A DNA stretch of 40,498 nucleotides, from positions 1 to 40,498 of the forward strand of contig LWCA01000212.1 in assembly GCA_001642005.1 (NCBI GenBank), read 5' to 3'. Shown one piece after another: positions 11,701-21,632 of the stretch. How positions within the stretch are numbered: the stretch's first letter is position 1; the number at the start of each line of letters is the position of its first letter. Source of the stretch: Intoshia linei (lineage: Eukaryota; Orthonectida; Rhopaluridae). Both the position numbers and the translations under genes were made by a program. The notes beneath the pieces were generated by a model. The model did not search any database and was not told where the DNA came from. It saw nothing but the letters and a program-made list of their open reading frames with translations.

Positions 11701-14700
11701 CTGTAATTATACATATAATATATTTGTAAACATAATTAATATAGAAAGAAACAATCCTTGTTTTAATTACAATATGGATCCATATTGTCAGAATCAGAGC
11801 TTGTGCAAGGTTTCAAGAATAAATAATTTATTATAGCAGTGATGGCCAAAATAAGACCGTTGAAAAGCATACATTAAATTTAAATTGTTTATACCTAAAT
11901 ATTCTAAATACCTATTGATTAATATTATTAGTAATAGCTAAGTAATTTTTCTAACTATAAAGAATTTGTAAGTTTATTATGTGTCATATTGAATTTCGTG
12001 TATAATTATTTATTCATCGTGTAGCTCAGGCATTTTAAACCCTTTTTCGCTGTGGACCCCCAAAAAAATTAATAATAATAACAATTTTTAATGAATCATT
12101 ACATATGGGTGAAACGAATGATGGTAAAAAGACATGGAGTATTCTATTTTTGCAAGATAATATACTTTATGAACTATTAATATTAACCTTCAACCCGTCA
12201 ATGTTCCCAAAATAGAACATGTTTTTCAGGTATTGTTTACAGTGCATTATTAATTTTTTACTAAATATTTTATCAGATCAATAAAAAGTATATATTATCT
12301 ATCTTCCCTGTGAAAAATCCCTTGGTTGAGGTTTCATAGAATCATGAATATTGACTGATTTTTTGTCCCATTTTCAATTTGAAATTTAAAGCTTTTTTTA
12401 TTATAACTAGAAATTTGGCTCGGTCATAAATTTTAATAAAATAATTAAATAAAACCGCTGCTCCTAAAATAGAACAATGGAGGTTTCTGAATAAGTTTTT
12501 ACACTTGTAAGTAATTTAATTTAATATTTCGCAGTGTTAGAGTTATAATGTTCTATCTGCATTGTTGTCAAAAATGAAGTTTTTGATGAAAAATGTTTTG
12601 AATCATATCTTTTACATTTTTACCAAAAAAAATTAATTTGAAAACCTATTATTTTATGATATAACGAACATTTACTGGTTCAATTACTTAATCTCGAACT
12701 GATAATTTTATACAAAATTATCAAATTTCTATTAAAAATAACCTCAGAGATTCTAAAAAGAAATATATTAAAAGTATGTTAATCAAAATTAATTTTGATG
12801 ATAAAAATATTAAATTTTAACAGTTTCTATAGAATAATGTTCTATTTGAAATTTTTTCAAATCAAATAGTTAGACCACTGGTTCTCAACCCGTGTTTCGC
12901 GGAACCCAGGGGTTCCGCGAAATTTAATTGGGGTTCTGTGAAATATGAATGCGATATTTTTCAATTTAAAGTTTTTCTAAATTACTGTTGCATGCAATGA
13001 AACAATATCATTTCTTAAATTTAAATCAAATAAGTTTTAATAAAAGTATTATACGTTGTGTGTATGGGAACCTGAAAAATGATGTTAAAAATTCTAATGC
13101 AAAATTCAACATCCTACTTGTGTGAATTGGGATTTTCTGCATTGACAGCAATTAATCTTAAGAAACGGGCAAAGCTGCTGTCGGTAGAAGAACTTCGTTT
13201 ATGTCTCTCAAAAATACGTCCAAGAATTAAAAATATCGGGTCCAAATTTCTCATTGAAAGGGAAAATTAAATTTCTTTATTAAAAAATTTATGTTTTCAA
13301 TATTAGAAGCGTAAGTTTTTAATTAAAAATCAAATTGTTTTATATATGCGATTTTTTGAAATATCATAAGGGTTCCGCAGTTTAAAAAGGTTGAGAAACA
13401 CTGAGTTAGAAAGATTGTTCAATTAGTGAAATTTAAGTACTGAAAAACCCTTGTTTTTATTTTTATCGTACGAAACTTTTCAATATACTTTAACACAAAT
13501 ATTAAAAAACTAAATTGTATAAATAAATTTTAACATAAAAATTATATTTTAGACAATATAGTACTTTTAAACTTTAAAGTCGATTTATGAAAAACTATGT
13601 TTATGCAGATAGAACATTATAACTCTAACACTGCGATTTACATTACTTTACGTTTTAAAAACGAATTTATGTTACTGAAAATGTCTATAATATGTAATAG
13701 ATGTATATAATTTTCATGGACCCCCAAAAAAGTGCTGTGGACCCCGTTGAGAAAAACTAAATAAAATATATAAATAGTTAAGCTTATTCATCTAATATAC
13801 AGTATTCTCTCTATAACTCGGAAATTCTCTATTTTGCCACATGATTATTATTGTAATATATAAACCTTAACATTTTATTTTATAACTCGCCATTAATTTT
13901 AAATAAAAATACAAAATTAACAGTTTAAAAAAATATTTTCAAAATTACTTCATTATTTTTTAAAATGTTACTAAAATAGTTATTAAAATATATGAAATTA
14001 TTTAAGAGCTTTTGAAAAATGAAATAGTTGATAAAAACATATTTATTATAATTTTATAAACATTATCACAACGTCCCTACAATTTCAGCGACCCTTTAAA
14101 TATGTCACCGCCCCCAAGTGAGCGCTATCGTCTACTTTGGGAAACACTGATATACTTAAGTCTTGACACGTATGTAAAGAATATAATTTTTTAATGCTCA
14201 ATTTGGAAAAATGAGACCACCATTTAACAATAATTTTGTCGAGGCACCGAAGAGGGGTGTCGGGTACGTGATGTTCGGCACTGACCTTAATATTGATTAA
14301 AAAATTCATATAAAAGAATTTTTATCAATTATAAAAAAACAAAAATTTTTCGTGAAATAATTACGAAAAATCACCCCTTTGAGAACCACTGATTACGATC
14401 AGTATCCTGTCCGATTTTCGATATATTATAATTATATACATCAAAATATTAATTAAAACTTTTAACTCCGTTGCCCATGGACTCCTCCATACACATCCTT
14501 CAATTTTCAAATTTTTTTTTGCCCGCCTTACCCGTTACTAGGCCCAAATATTTTGATAACCAAATCTCCAGTGGTCATAAAGAAACATTAAAATAATCCC
14601 ACCATATAATTTGTTTTATTTGGAATTAAAATGAGTGGCAATTACTGCTATGTTATAACTAATCATTGTCGTATTTAATTTAGATTCATTCAGATTCAGA

Positions 14701-14935
14701 TAGAAAATTTAGTTGTACATGTCGTAAACCATTCACAGGAAAACTGTGTAATTTGCAGTACGATCCATGCAAAAATTTGACAACAATTTATGAAAAATAC
14801 AGTCATCATTATATGGCAAAAATTGTGTGCAATGGAAACATACAACAATGCTACCCTAATTCATCCTCAAATGTCGCATATTCATGTAAATGTTTGACAG
14901 GAAAAGAAAAAATGAAAATAATTAGTATGATTTAA
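5714..14935 (+). CDS. Secreted multidomain protein: galactose-binding-like, WSC, EGF-like modules
   Basis: Twelve exons join with agreeing phase throughout: 5714-5904, 5962-5980, 6037-6250, 6323-6621, 8426-8582, 9529-9678, 10136-10306, 10547-10698, 11059-11202, 11299-11506, 11745-11809 and 14684-14935 (673 aa). A signal peptide (MMKCAILIFAIFRIHC) opens it. Residues about 145-290 resemble an F5/8-type-C/galactose-binding fold (VHVRKICFYKA, SSMYVRFYTKF). A WSC domain follows at about 296-399: it starts YLGCYD, has TECYNEC, then CDCHCGN and SCGGFDQIAAIYMFN. WSC domains are known as carbohydrate-binding or surface-sensor modules. A second beta-rich region (about 402-568) precedes one complete EGF-like module (C-x8-C-x5-C then CTCRKPFTGKLC) and a second, incomplete one. 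No TM helix is seen, so secretion is likely. The weakest junctions are the GTTATT donor at 8583 and the 1.8-kb intron 4. I know no named family with this order. Confidence 0.7.
5962..5980 (+). other. 19-nt microexon of the WSC/EGF gene
   Basis: Exon 1 ends in phase 2 before GTAATT and exon 3 starts in phase 0. Direct joining of exons 1 and 3 hits a stop. The segment after TTTTTTTAG and before GTATAC is 19 nt, enters at phase 2 and leaves at phase 0, encoding the end of one codon plus SPRCKN. Flanking introns are 57 and 56 nt. Confidence 0.6.
6768..6850 (+). mobile_element. hAT-type terminal sequence in intron 4
   Basis: CAGTAATTCTCTTTTGGGG followed by TGACCCCTGG has the form of hAT terminal and subterminal sequence. 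No matching right end or target duplication was found, so this is a fragment. Confidence 0.35.
7140..7870 (+). repeat. Degenerate minisatellite in intron 4
   Basis: A unit of roughly 110-120 nt recurs about six times with losses. Landmarks in each are CCAATATTTTTTTGAAAAA, CGATTTTACC, ACAACGTCTTAATC, AAATAAAAAATC and AAGGGAAAATCCC. Related wording (TTTTACCAACCCTTAAGG) occurs in the hAT-like sequences near 18540-18690 and 19930, so the array probably grew from a transposon. Confidence 0.65.
8037..8300 (-). pseudogene. Q/N/S/Y-rich reading frame with one internal stop
   Basis: On the minus strand about 85 codons read as low-complexity protein (YGYQFGTNDQYSYQSNQ, then PSNQPSNQYKK and SSTGYIPNDGWSSKSSK), with one in-frame TAA near 8152. 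Composition is unlike the surrounding AT-rich DNA. It lies antisense in intron 4 of the WSC/EGF gene. It could be a decayed retrocopy or the tail exon of an unrecognised minus-strand gene. No domain is recognised. Confidence 0.3.
8740..9480 (+). repeat. Two diverged copies of a dispersed repeat in intron 5
   Basis: Segments near 8842 and 9287 both start TTGAATATCA and continue with a diverged TCAAATCAAG/TCAAATTCTCGAG block, each preceded by a slightly GC-richer stretch containing CCGAA and CGATC. A third partial copy is at about 8316-8400, just before exon 5. It is probably transposon-derived, class unknown. Confidence 0.4.
12876..13403 (+). mobile_element. hAT element with 8-bp target duplication (nest, level 3)
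   Basis: Terminal inverted repeats CACTGGTTCTCAACC and GGTTGAGAAACACTG match at 13 of 15 positions. The 8-bp flanks are AGTTAGAC (12868-12875) and AGTTAGAA (13404-13411), the target-duplication length of hAT transposons. Inside, 13079-13270 keeps the end of a transposase (LCELGFSALTAINLKKR), so this is an internally deleted copy. Confidence 0.85.
13079..13270 (+). pseudogene. hAT transposase C-terminal fragment
   Basis: The 63 codons read as the dimerisation end of a hAT transposase of the ZBED5/SCAND3-like type: TSYLCELGFSALTAINLKKR then a conserved LRLCLSKIRPRI. The rest of the transposase (RNase-H fold catalytic core) is absent. It lies inside the 528-bp hAT copy at 12876-13403, which explains its origin. 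Confidence 0.8.
14085..14391. mobile_element. hAT-type right-end fragments
   Basis: The sequence ending CTACTTTGGGAAACACTG at 14150 and the one ending CCCCTTTGAGAACCACTG at about 14391 both look like reversed hAT termini. Neither has a matched left end, so they are debris in intron 11. Confidence 0.45.
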
Positions 14936-15431
14936 ATCAGAATTGGCCAGTTGTTACAAGCAAGTAAAAATTTAACGTAAAATCGTAAACCATGTACAAA
15001 ATTGTCAAAATTAGATGTATTGTTTTCTAATATACATAAAAACTTAAAAGCCCCCTCAACTCCAGTTTAAGAAAAATTTCCCTAAACTGGTGTATTTAAC
15101 GAACTATATCACCCTTTAAATTTTTAAATTGCCCATTATATCCACTTTCTATTATGACACTGCAATCCGGTTTTACTTGATATAAAACTTTTAATTCGAT
15201 TAATCTGTTTCCAACGTAGATTTAAAATTTTTTTAAACACTAAGAAATTTAAAATAACCCATGCATTAAAGTAAACTGATTTCCATGACTGTTCCATAAA
15301 ATGATAAATCCATAAACCCGCCACCTAACTTTAAAAAAGCCTAAAACAATATATAAATATTTAATTATTACAATTTAGTGGGATTGACTGTATTTATATG
15401 TGAATAAATTATACGACTCATATCAATCTTA
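14936..15431. other. Convergent 3' flank between WSC/EGF gene and UBE2A
   Basis: No gene is supported. The two flanking genes end toward each other here. A short inverted pair (CAACTCCAGTTTAAG / CCCTAAACTGGTG) lies near 15056-15095. Otherwise it is plain AT-rich sequence. Confidence 0.5.
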
Positions 15432-15996
15432 TCAGCTTGACCAAGATTTGGTAACTGTAGATTTAATTTTATCTTCATACTCTTTGCGATTACTAGTATA
15501 AAGCTTGGCTGCAACAGAATTAGCAGGACTATTAGGATTAGGTTCATCCAATAAAGACTAAAAACATATTCTAAAATATTTAAAAAAAAAACTTGAATCG
15601 ATCTTAAAATAGCCGAAACATCGTATGCTGGACTCCACCGATTTTGTAAAATGTCCAGACAAATTGTTCCATTTTCATAGACATTAGGATGAAACATTTC
15701 AGATGTAAATTTTACTGTAGGTGGTTTATTTGGATATTCTTCATTAAACTCGATAACTAGTTTAAATGTACCATCTTCAAATGGTGTGTCTTGAGGTCTA
15801 ATAAAAGTCAGCAAAAATAAAATGATATTTACCCAAATATTACAGCATTCCATGACATAATGTTATGCTCTTGCGGCGCTCCAGTAAATCCCACTGGAGG
15901 ATCTTCTTGTAAACTTAATTGAGATATTACTTGTTAAATTAATTAAAATTACATTTTAAAATCTCGCATCAATCTTCTGCGAGCTGGTGTCGACAT
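15432..15996 (-). CDS. UBE2A: E2 ubiquitin-conjugating enzyme, RAD6/UBE2A/B orthologue
   Basis: Four exons on the minus strand: 15996-15953, 15913-15833, 15797-15593 and 15557-15432, with introns of 39, 35 and 35 nt and agreeing phases. The product has 151 aa (human UBE2A has 152). It opens [14 protein letters not shown], contains [32 protein letters not shown], the HPN motif in MFHPNVY, and [12 protein letters not shown] with the catalytic cysteine at residue 88, the same position as in RAD6. RAD6 E2s take ubiquitin from E1 and, with RING partners such as RNF20/40 and RAD18, ubiquitinate histone H2B and PCNA in the nucleus. The human GPEGTPFEDG loop reads [10 protein letters not shown] here. 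The gene is divergent from cytohesin, with 674 bp between the start codons. Confidence 0.97.
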
Positions 15997-16670
15997 TTCG
16001 TTAAATTAAAATGTTAAAAAGAATAAATATAAAATTTAATTTTAACTTATAATGAAAAACGTAGACTCAACTTTCTAGGTAAATAAATTTACATTTTTAT
16101 CAGTAGTTTCCTTAACAATTTCAATTTTTTATTTTGATGATTTGATTCACATGCAATTAATTTAATTATTAAACCAAGGTCATATGGTTAATATGTATGA
16201 CCATAAGTCATATTAGTTAATTTAAAGTTTAAAAAAAGTTGAGCCAAACAAAATGTAATTGTAGTATAATAATCATAAGGTTATCGCACAGTTTCTACCG
16301 TTTATATCTTAAAAGAAAAAATTTCAAAAAAGAATAAAACTTGAATTAACAAATTTTACTAAATAATTAAACATGGCCAATAAAGTTGTCGTAAATGTGA
16401 CAACATTCATAATGTCAATATTGAGCGCTAATCTTAGATTACTGAATCTGCGTTAATGATTAGTCAAATCATGTTTCATAGGGTGGTCGCATAGCATGTC
16501 CGCGTTTTTAAAATTCAATTCAAATTTAAAGTGATTTTTAAATTATATGATATTTAAACAAACTGAACGATATTAACATAAAATTATTACTTTGTTTCAA
16601 TAATTTCGTGGACAGAATACATATTTATTTTTATATTTATCAATGTTGTGTGTATTTTTGGTACATTCAA
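15997..16670. promoter_or_regulatory. Divergent intergenic region between UBE2A and cytohesin
   Basis: The two start codons face away from each other across 674 bp, so both core promoters should lie here. I see no clear TATA box or conserved motif that stands out from the AT background. The assignment rests on gene orientation only. Confidence 0.35.
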
Positions 16671-19600
16671 ATGAACGAAACTAGTAATTAAAATACTTTG
16701 TTTTATCAAATTTTTCCAGAGAAAAAAGCAAACAATGAAATAAATCAAACAGAATTTATTGAAGAAATTAAGAAAAAAAAGACACATTTGTTGACAGCCA
16801 TGGAAGTATAATTTTTGCTTTAATTTTACAATTTCTTTAGAATATTCGCATTAAAATGTATCAAACAAATGAAGAATTGAGCAAAATTCGTACAAATGAT
16901 GAAGCGTAATCAATTTTTATTTATTAGTTTGAATGGCATTTGTAGGACTAATATCCGCACCAAACACATTATTGAAGGCAAAAAATTGTTTAATGATAAT
17001 CCTAATGTGGTAAATTTTACATTATTGATATTGTAATTGGGTCATATTTACAGTTAACCTGTTTGATTATATCTAAATCATTTCAATATTCTTATTTTCG
17101 TTAATTCTTCTAAGTTTAAACATTTATTATTCTTAAGTTTGTACATTGAACATCTACATAGATTAAATAGTTAGATCTGGTATTCTCGACCTTTTTCTTG
17201 TTTGAGTCCCTTTCATTTTTGTATTCCTCATGCCCTACGGTAACATCAATGGTAATGTTTATAAAGTAAATACAAGTTCACTAAGAACTTGTCTGGGTAG
17301 ATTAGATTTTGGTGGCGGTTGATTCAATATATCAACTATAATTTTTAATACAGAAAAGCGCTATAAAATAAATTTGAATAAATTTTCTGTGGACCTGTGA
17401 AATTAACGTGGCTCGTGTTAAAAATCAAGCATGATTTTAAAACTATATTTAGGGTATACAATATCTCATCGACCACCACATAACTCCAAATGAAGCATTA
17501 TCCATTGCTGAATTTCTATTTACACAAGATGGTATCAGTAAAAAGAAACTTGGGAAATACCTATTAATGGGGTAAGTGTATCAAAAATGACTACAATTGT
17601 ATTTTAGTGATAAAATGAATAATGAAATTTTGTGTGAATATATGGGATTAATGCAATTATCAAATATGCCCATTTTAATGGCATTAAAGTATAAAATAGT
17701 GTTTTTTAATTTTACAATTTTAAATTCCCAGAAAAGCATTTACTGCCTTTGTCATTTCTGGAGAAGGTCAGAAAATTAATCGAGTTTTGCACTATTTTTC
17801 AATTGTCTATCATGAACAAAATTCAGATATTTTTTCTAATGCCGGTTTAATTAGAAATTATTTATTTCTTAATATTTGTATTAAATCAGTGGTGGTCAGC
17901 TTAATTAACTCGCGGGCCACATTCCACAAAAATTTGGATCACGTAGGTCAAAGTATTTATAAAAGTCAATATTGACATATTTTATAGCTCAACAAAAAAT
18001 GTAGGTGTGTTTTTTCCAGTGAAATTTAGTACTTACATTGTTAGTACAGTACGTGTATCACGCACGTACATAATTGTCAAAAAATAAAGCTGAAATATTC
18101 AGGTAAAATTGTTGATATAATTGATCAAAAAAAAAATTTTTTTACATCATTGTCTTTAGTTTAGACCAGGGGTGCACAACCTTTCCAACAATTCTCATTG
18201 ATACTACGGCAGCACAAAATTTACTTCGACATTGAGAAGGTTTACTCTGAACCTAAATTTTAGGTCTAATAAAATAGTTTTCTCTAAATTTTAATATCAC
18301 CAAGTTTTAATTAATAATTTTCAATTAAAATTAATCCTTAATTCACTCATATAAATTAATACCACATTTGTCATTTATCTGAATCGGAATAAATAGCAAT
18401 AGTAAGATTAATGCAGTGCTTCTCATGGGGATGACTGGTCACCCCAAGGGGTGAATACGAAAATTTAGATGATTGTAGGTGAATCTATAATTTACAACAC
18501 ATTTCATTAAATCATCCAATTTAATATAAATTTATGAGAAAAAACCAAAATTTTACCAACCCTTAAGGAAGAAATTATTTTTTACCATTATTTTTTTTAA
18601 AAATTCTTTTTTACCAAAGTTTTAGAATAAAAACTACTCTATCGATTCCAAAAGAAAAAACCAAATTTTACCAACCCTTAAGGAAAAAAATTGCTTTTAG
18701 TGCTTTAATCGCTTGTCATTTATTTACGGATGATTTGGTAAAATTGCAATTTTTAAAAAAATATTAGAAAAAGTGAATTTTTCCATTAAGAGATGCTAAA
18801 CTTGGATTTTTCTATTAACACACATTCACACATTTGGGCGTGGTTAACTAATACGTGTTGGAAATTATTGCAACATTTATTGCAAATTGTTAGATAACCA
18901 TCGCGGGGAATAATTTGGCCACCTCTGTATTAAACTTTTGAACATGATTCAAATTTAGAAAACTGTTCATGTCTGTGTTCAACAATTACCTACCTAAATA
19001 CCAATTTACATAATCCAAATGTAAAGGATAAATTGTCCGTTGCTAAATATATTGAAATGGCATTGGGGTACGATTACCCCGAAGATAAGTTAAAAGTACA
19101 ATTGTATATTAAATGCAGTTTTAATTAAATTTTAGTCAATTTATTATGATATTAAACGCCAACCCATGGTTGGACCGTCTGAGGAATCAGAGTCATTTTC
19201 TAAAAGTATTCACGTTATAAAATCTGGAACTCTTTATAAATTGGGTACAAATTATATTTTATTTAATCAATGTATTGAGATGTTTATTCAAACTAAATTA
19301 TTTACAATATCGATTTAATAATTATCATAATGATGTCAAATTTAGGAAAAATGCATAAGAGATGGAATAAACGATGGTTTGTTGTTTCCGATTACAATCT
19401 GTTTTATTTTAGAAGTGAAAATGATGTAGTTTTTTATTTATATTTGTATTGATTTTGTAGAATGAAAACACTGCTGCCATACCTCTTGAACATGTATGCA
19501 TTCGTAAATTACAGACACAAGCTAAACCATACGTTTTTGAGTTGTATTCTGAAAAAAATAAAGTTATTAAAGCTGTGAAAAATACTCCCTCTGGAACTGT

Positions 19601-21308
19601 TAACAGTAATTTTTGAAATTTTTGTTGTTCATTTCTATTAGGTCAACATAATTCTTATAAAATATGCTCTAATTCTCAGAAAGAAATTAATGAATGGATT
19701 GAAGCCATATCGTAATTTTTTTATTACAATTATAGTTTATTAATATAATTAATTTTTATTATTTTAATGTATTGAGTACATCTGTGCTTCTCATGGGGGA
19801 CTGGTCACCCAATGGCTGAATAATTTCATTAGGGGGTGAATACGAAAATTTTAGATAATTGTGGGCGAATCTAAAATTTTCAGTATATTTTATTCAATAT
19901 CCAATTTAGTACAATCTTATGAGAAAAAATTAAAATTTTACCAACCCTTAATTTTTTTGTTAAATGAAAACAGCCCTAGAATTTAAAAAAATTTAAATGT
20001 GGTGCAATTGTATCCTGTTAACACACACAAAAAATTTCTATCTGAATAAGTGACGCCTTCACGGTCAAAAAAGCACTTTAGTATTTATATATTTTTTTCC
20101 GAAATATTTTATTAAAACCAAAAATGTGAAATACTTAACGGTCCGAAAATTAAAAAAAAAGATAGAGCTTATTCCAGTTCATATAATTACAAAATTTCAA
20201 TCCAAAGTATCTACGCATTCCTGGTGAAAAATAATTTTTAATATATATTCAACCATTTTTTTAAATATTTCGATTAAAATAAAAATTGAATAGGTAAATA
20301 TTAATCCTATAATTTCAAAAAAATGTTTATTGAACATTTCCAATAAAGAAATATGGGTGAAAATCTATATAATTTTTTTCTTCGCAATTTTTGTATTCTC
20401 AAATTCTCCTTTTGAAAACATTTTGTTCAAAATTTAAATTAAAACTACAACAACGAATTACTAAAAGTAATACAACTTTGTTTTATCGATTTTAATATTT
20501 ATTAAAATGCTTTGCAATATTGATAAAATTCACCTAAAATGTGTTTATAAAGTTAAGATTCCGTTAATTGTTGATAGATAATTGGTATTGATTAAATTGG
20601 TACTGAATATATATTATTACATTGAAAATAACAAAATAGGTTTTTATAATTTTATTTTTTCTGGAATTTATGCTATTTATGACAATTTTTAGGATTTGAC
20701 TGTTTTTACTTTATTTTTAATATTATACACACATTCTGTCTACTAAATTTAAAAAATGGGATAACGATTGTTTTTAAAATTCTTTACGCAAATGTCAACA
20801 AACAAAAAATTAAGATGGAATAATTGACTTTAAAGTAAAAATTAATGTTATATGATGGTTTCACCTGAAACAAGTATGGCAAACACTCCTTTAAAGGATT
20901 GATATTAGTGAATAGTAGGATTTTTAAGTTAGATTTTCAACGTGTATACTTTTATATTCGTTTGGCTCTAATAATTATTCGCCCGCCCCTGGCTGAAAAT
21001 CCTTGATCCCTCACTGACTCAGGTTTAGAATGGCGCATTAAGTTGTCATCGAAAAGTAATATTAAAAAATAAATTATCACAAATATTTATAATATATTCG
21101 TAAACTGTTATGACTTATATTTCTTGAATGCCACGTTCTTCACCAATTTAGACTAAATTGTTAATTAAGTAAATTATTTATGACTTTTTAATTTAGAAAC
21201 AGCATACAAAGAGCCAATGAACGTAGAGACAGTATGGTTCAGCGTCACAGTGGAAGTTCATATGCTAAATCGCGCGACGATTCGTCATCCCATCTAACCA
21301 TTGAATGA
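16671..21308 (+). CDS. CYTH1: Cytohesin (Sec7-PH ARF guanine-nucleotide exchange factor)
   Basis: Thirteen exons with agreeing phases: 16671-16683, 16720-16805, 16841-16905, 16946-17009, 17453-17571, 17608-17688, 17732-17844, 18959-19095, 19136-19244, 19346-19425, 19461-19605, 19642-19711, 21197-21308. They encode 397 aa; human cytohesin-1 has 398. Order: charged helical N-terminus (coiled-coil position), Sec7 domain about 62-240 (GIQYLIDHH, IAEFLF, SGEGQKINR, LNTNLHNPNVKDK), PH domain about 255-355 (KRWNKRWFVVSD, FELYSEKNKVIKAV, INEWIEAIS). Cytohesins load ARF1/ARF6 with GTP at the plasma membrane, recruited by phosphoinositides through PH. The position of the catalytic glutamate is aspartate (residue 102). 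Intron 7 carries a hAT insertion and intron 12 an R1 copy. The closest human paralogue is not resolved; the symbol denotes the family. Confidence 0.95.
17165..17440. mobile_element. hAT-like debris in cytohesin intron 4
   Basis: CTGGTATTCTCGACCTTTTT near 17175 resembles a hAT left end. Subterminal-like GTGGACCTGTGAAATTAAC near 17390 could belong to the right side. No target duplication is visible. This explains why intron 4 is 443 nt while its neighbours are about 40 nt. Confidence 0.35.
17887..18927. mobile_element. hAT insertion in cytohesin intron 7
   Basis: The left end CAGTGGTGGTCAGCTTA and the reversed right end CAGAGGTGGCCAAATTA are inverted repeats. The 8-bp flanks are TATTAAAT (17879-17886) and TATTAAAC (18928-18935), a hAT-length target duplication. 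The 1041-bp element fills most of the 1114-nt intron and itself holds other hAT-like ends near 18170 and 18413. No transposase frame survives. Confidence 0.8.
18413..18690 (+). mobile_element. Truncated hAT-like element, copy 1
   Basis: It begins CAGTGCTTCTCATGGGG, followed by ACTGGTCACCCC and a TTTTACCAACCCTTAAGG block. A sibling begins at about 19782. Right ends were not found. It is nested inside the 17887-18927 element. Confidence 0.5.
19780..19954 (+). mobile_element. Truncated hAT-like element, copy 2
   Basis: TGTGCTTCTCATGGGGGAC, GACTGGTCACCC and TTTTACCAACCCTTAA follow the same order as at 18413-18690. It ends where the reversed R1 copy begins. It lies in cytohesin intron 12. Confidence 0.5.
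19955..20870 (-). repeat. R1 repeat, reversed copy in cytohesin intron 12
   Basis: It runs as the reverse complement of about 2370-3370, from the TTAACACACACAAAAAATTT block through the (A)AGCACTTTAG / TTCACGGTCAAAAAAGC word to the ACACACATTCTGTC word. It contains one 53-bp unit where the 2370-3690 copy has two. Non-coding. The CACACA tail and terminal ATAAGTAAGGAT are missing from this copy. Confidence 0.7.
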
Positions 21309-21632
21309 ATTTATTTATAGATTGTTTATTAAATTATACGTTAACTCTTTAAAATTTTACTTTTCCAGTATTCTTAAATCACTTAAAAACTGTCAGATAT
21401 ATGTATTGCTGTGGTTGTAATTAATTTGATTGGTTGTCCATGTTTTGTGAACCATTTATTTTTTTATTTAAAAATCTAGCTCATTTATTTTTATTTTTAC
21501 GACAATCATTTCAAGTATATATTAAATTATGTTTTTAGGGGTGTGAACGAATTTTTATAGAAAAAGTGCATGCTTCCACCATATGAAAATTTTGAAAATA
21601 TTCAATTTGGACTCAATCTTACCTCTCAACTG

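Larger units (their letters stand above)
12531..13634. mobile_element. Element with perfect 30-bp inverted termini (nest, level 2)
   Basis: Positions 12531-12560 (starts GCAGTGTTAGAGTTATAATG) are the exact reverse complement of 13605-13634. A 30-bp perfect match over 1.1 kb cannot be chance. The interior carries further copies of a TAGAACAT-type word and no long open frame. The younger hAT copy at 12876-13403 sits inside it. Family unassigned. Confidence 0.75.
12027..13757. mobile_element. Possible outer hAT-like element (nest, level 1)
   Basis: The left end reads CTTTTTCGCTGTGGACCCCC near 12040. The right end reads GGACCCCCAAAAAAGTGC then GTGGACCCCGTTGAGAAAA near 13718-13755. These are the terminal and subterminal words of hAT elements in opposite orientation. 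No clean 8-bp target duplication was found, so the exact borders are uncertain. It lies in the 2.9-kb intron 11 of the WSC/EGF gene. Confidence 0.4.

Noticed and set aside
14085-14309. Minus-strand 74-codon frame
   Set aside because: It lies across hAT terminal sequence and has no transposase similarity.
16373-16460. ATG GCC AAT start for cytohesin
   Set aside because: No phase-1 donor follows it. The ATG at 16671 with donor GTAATT at 16684 joins exon 2 in phase and gives the expected length.
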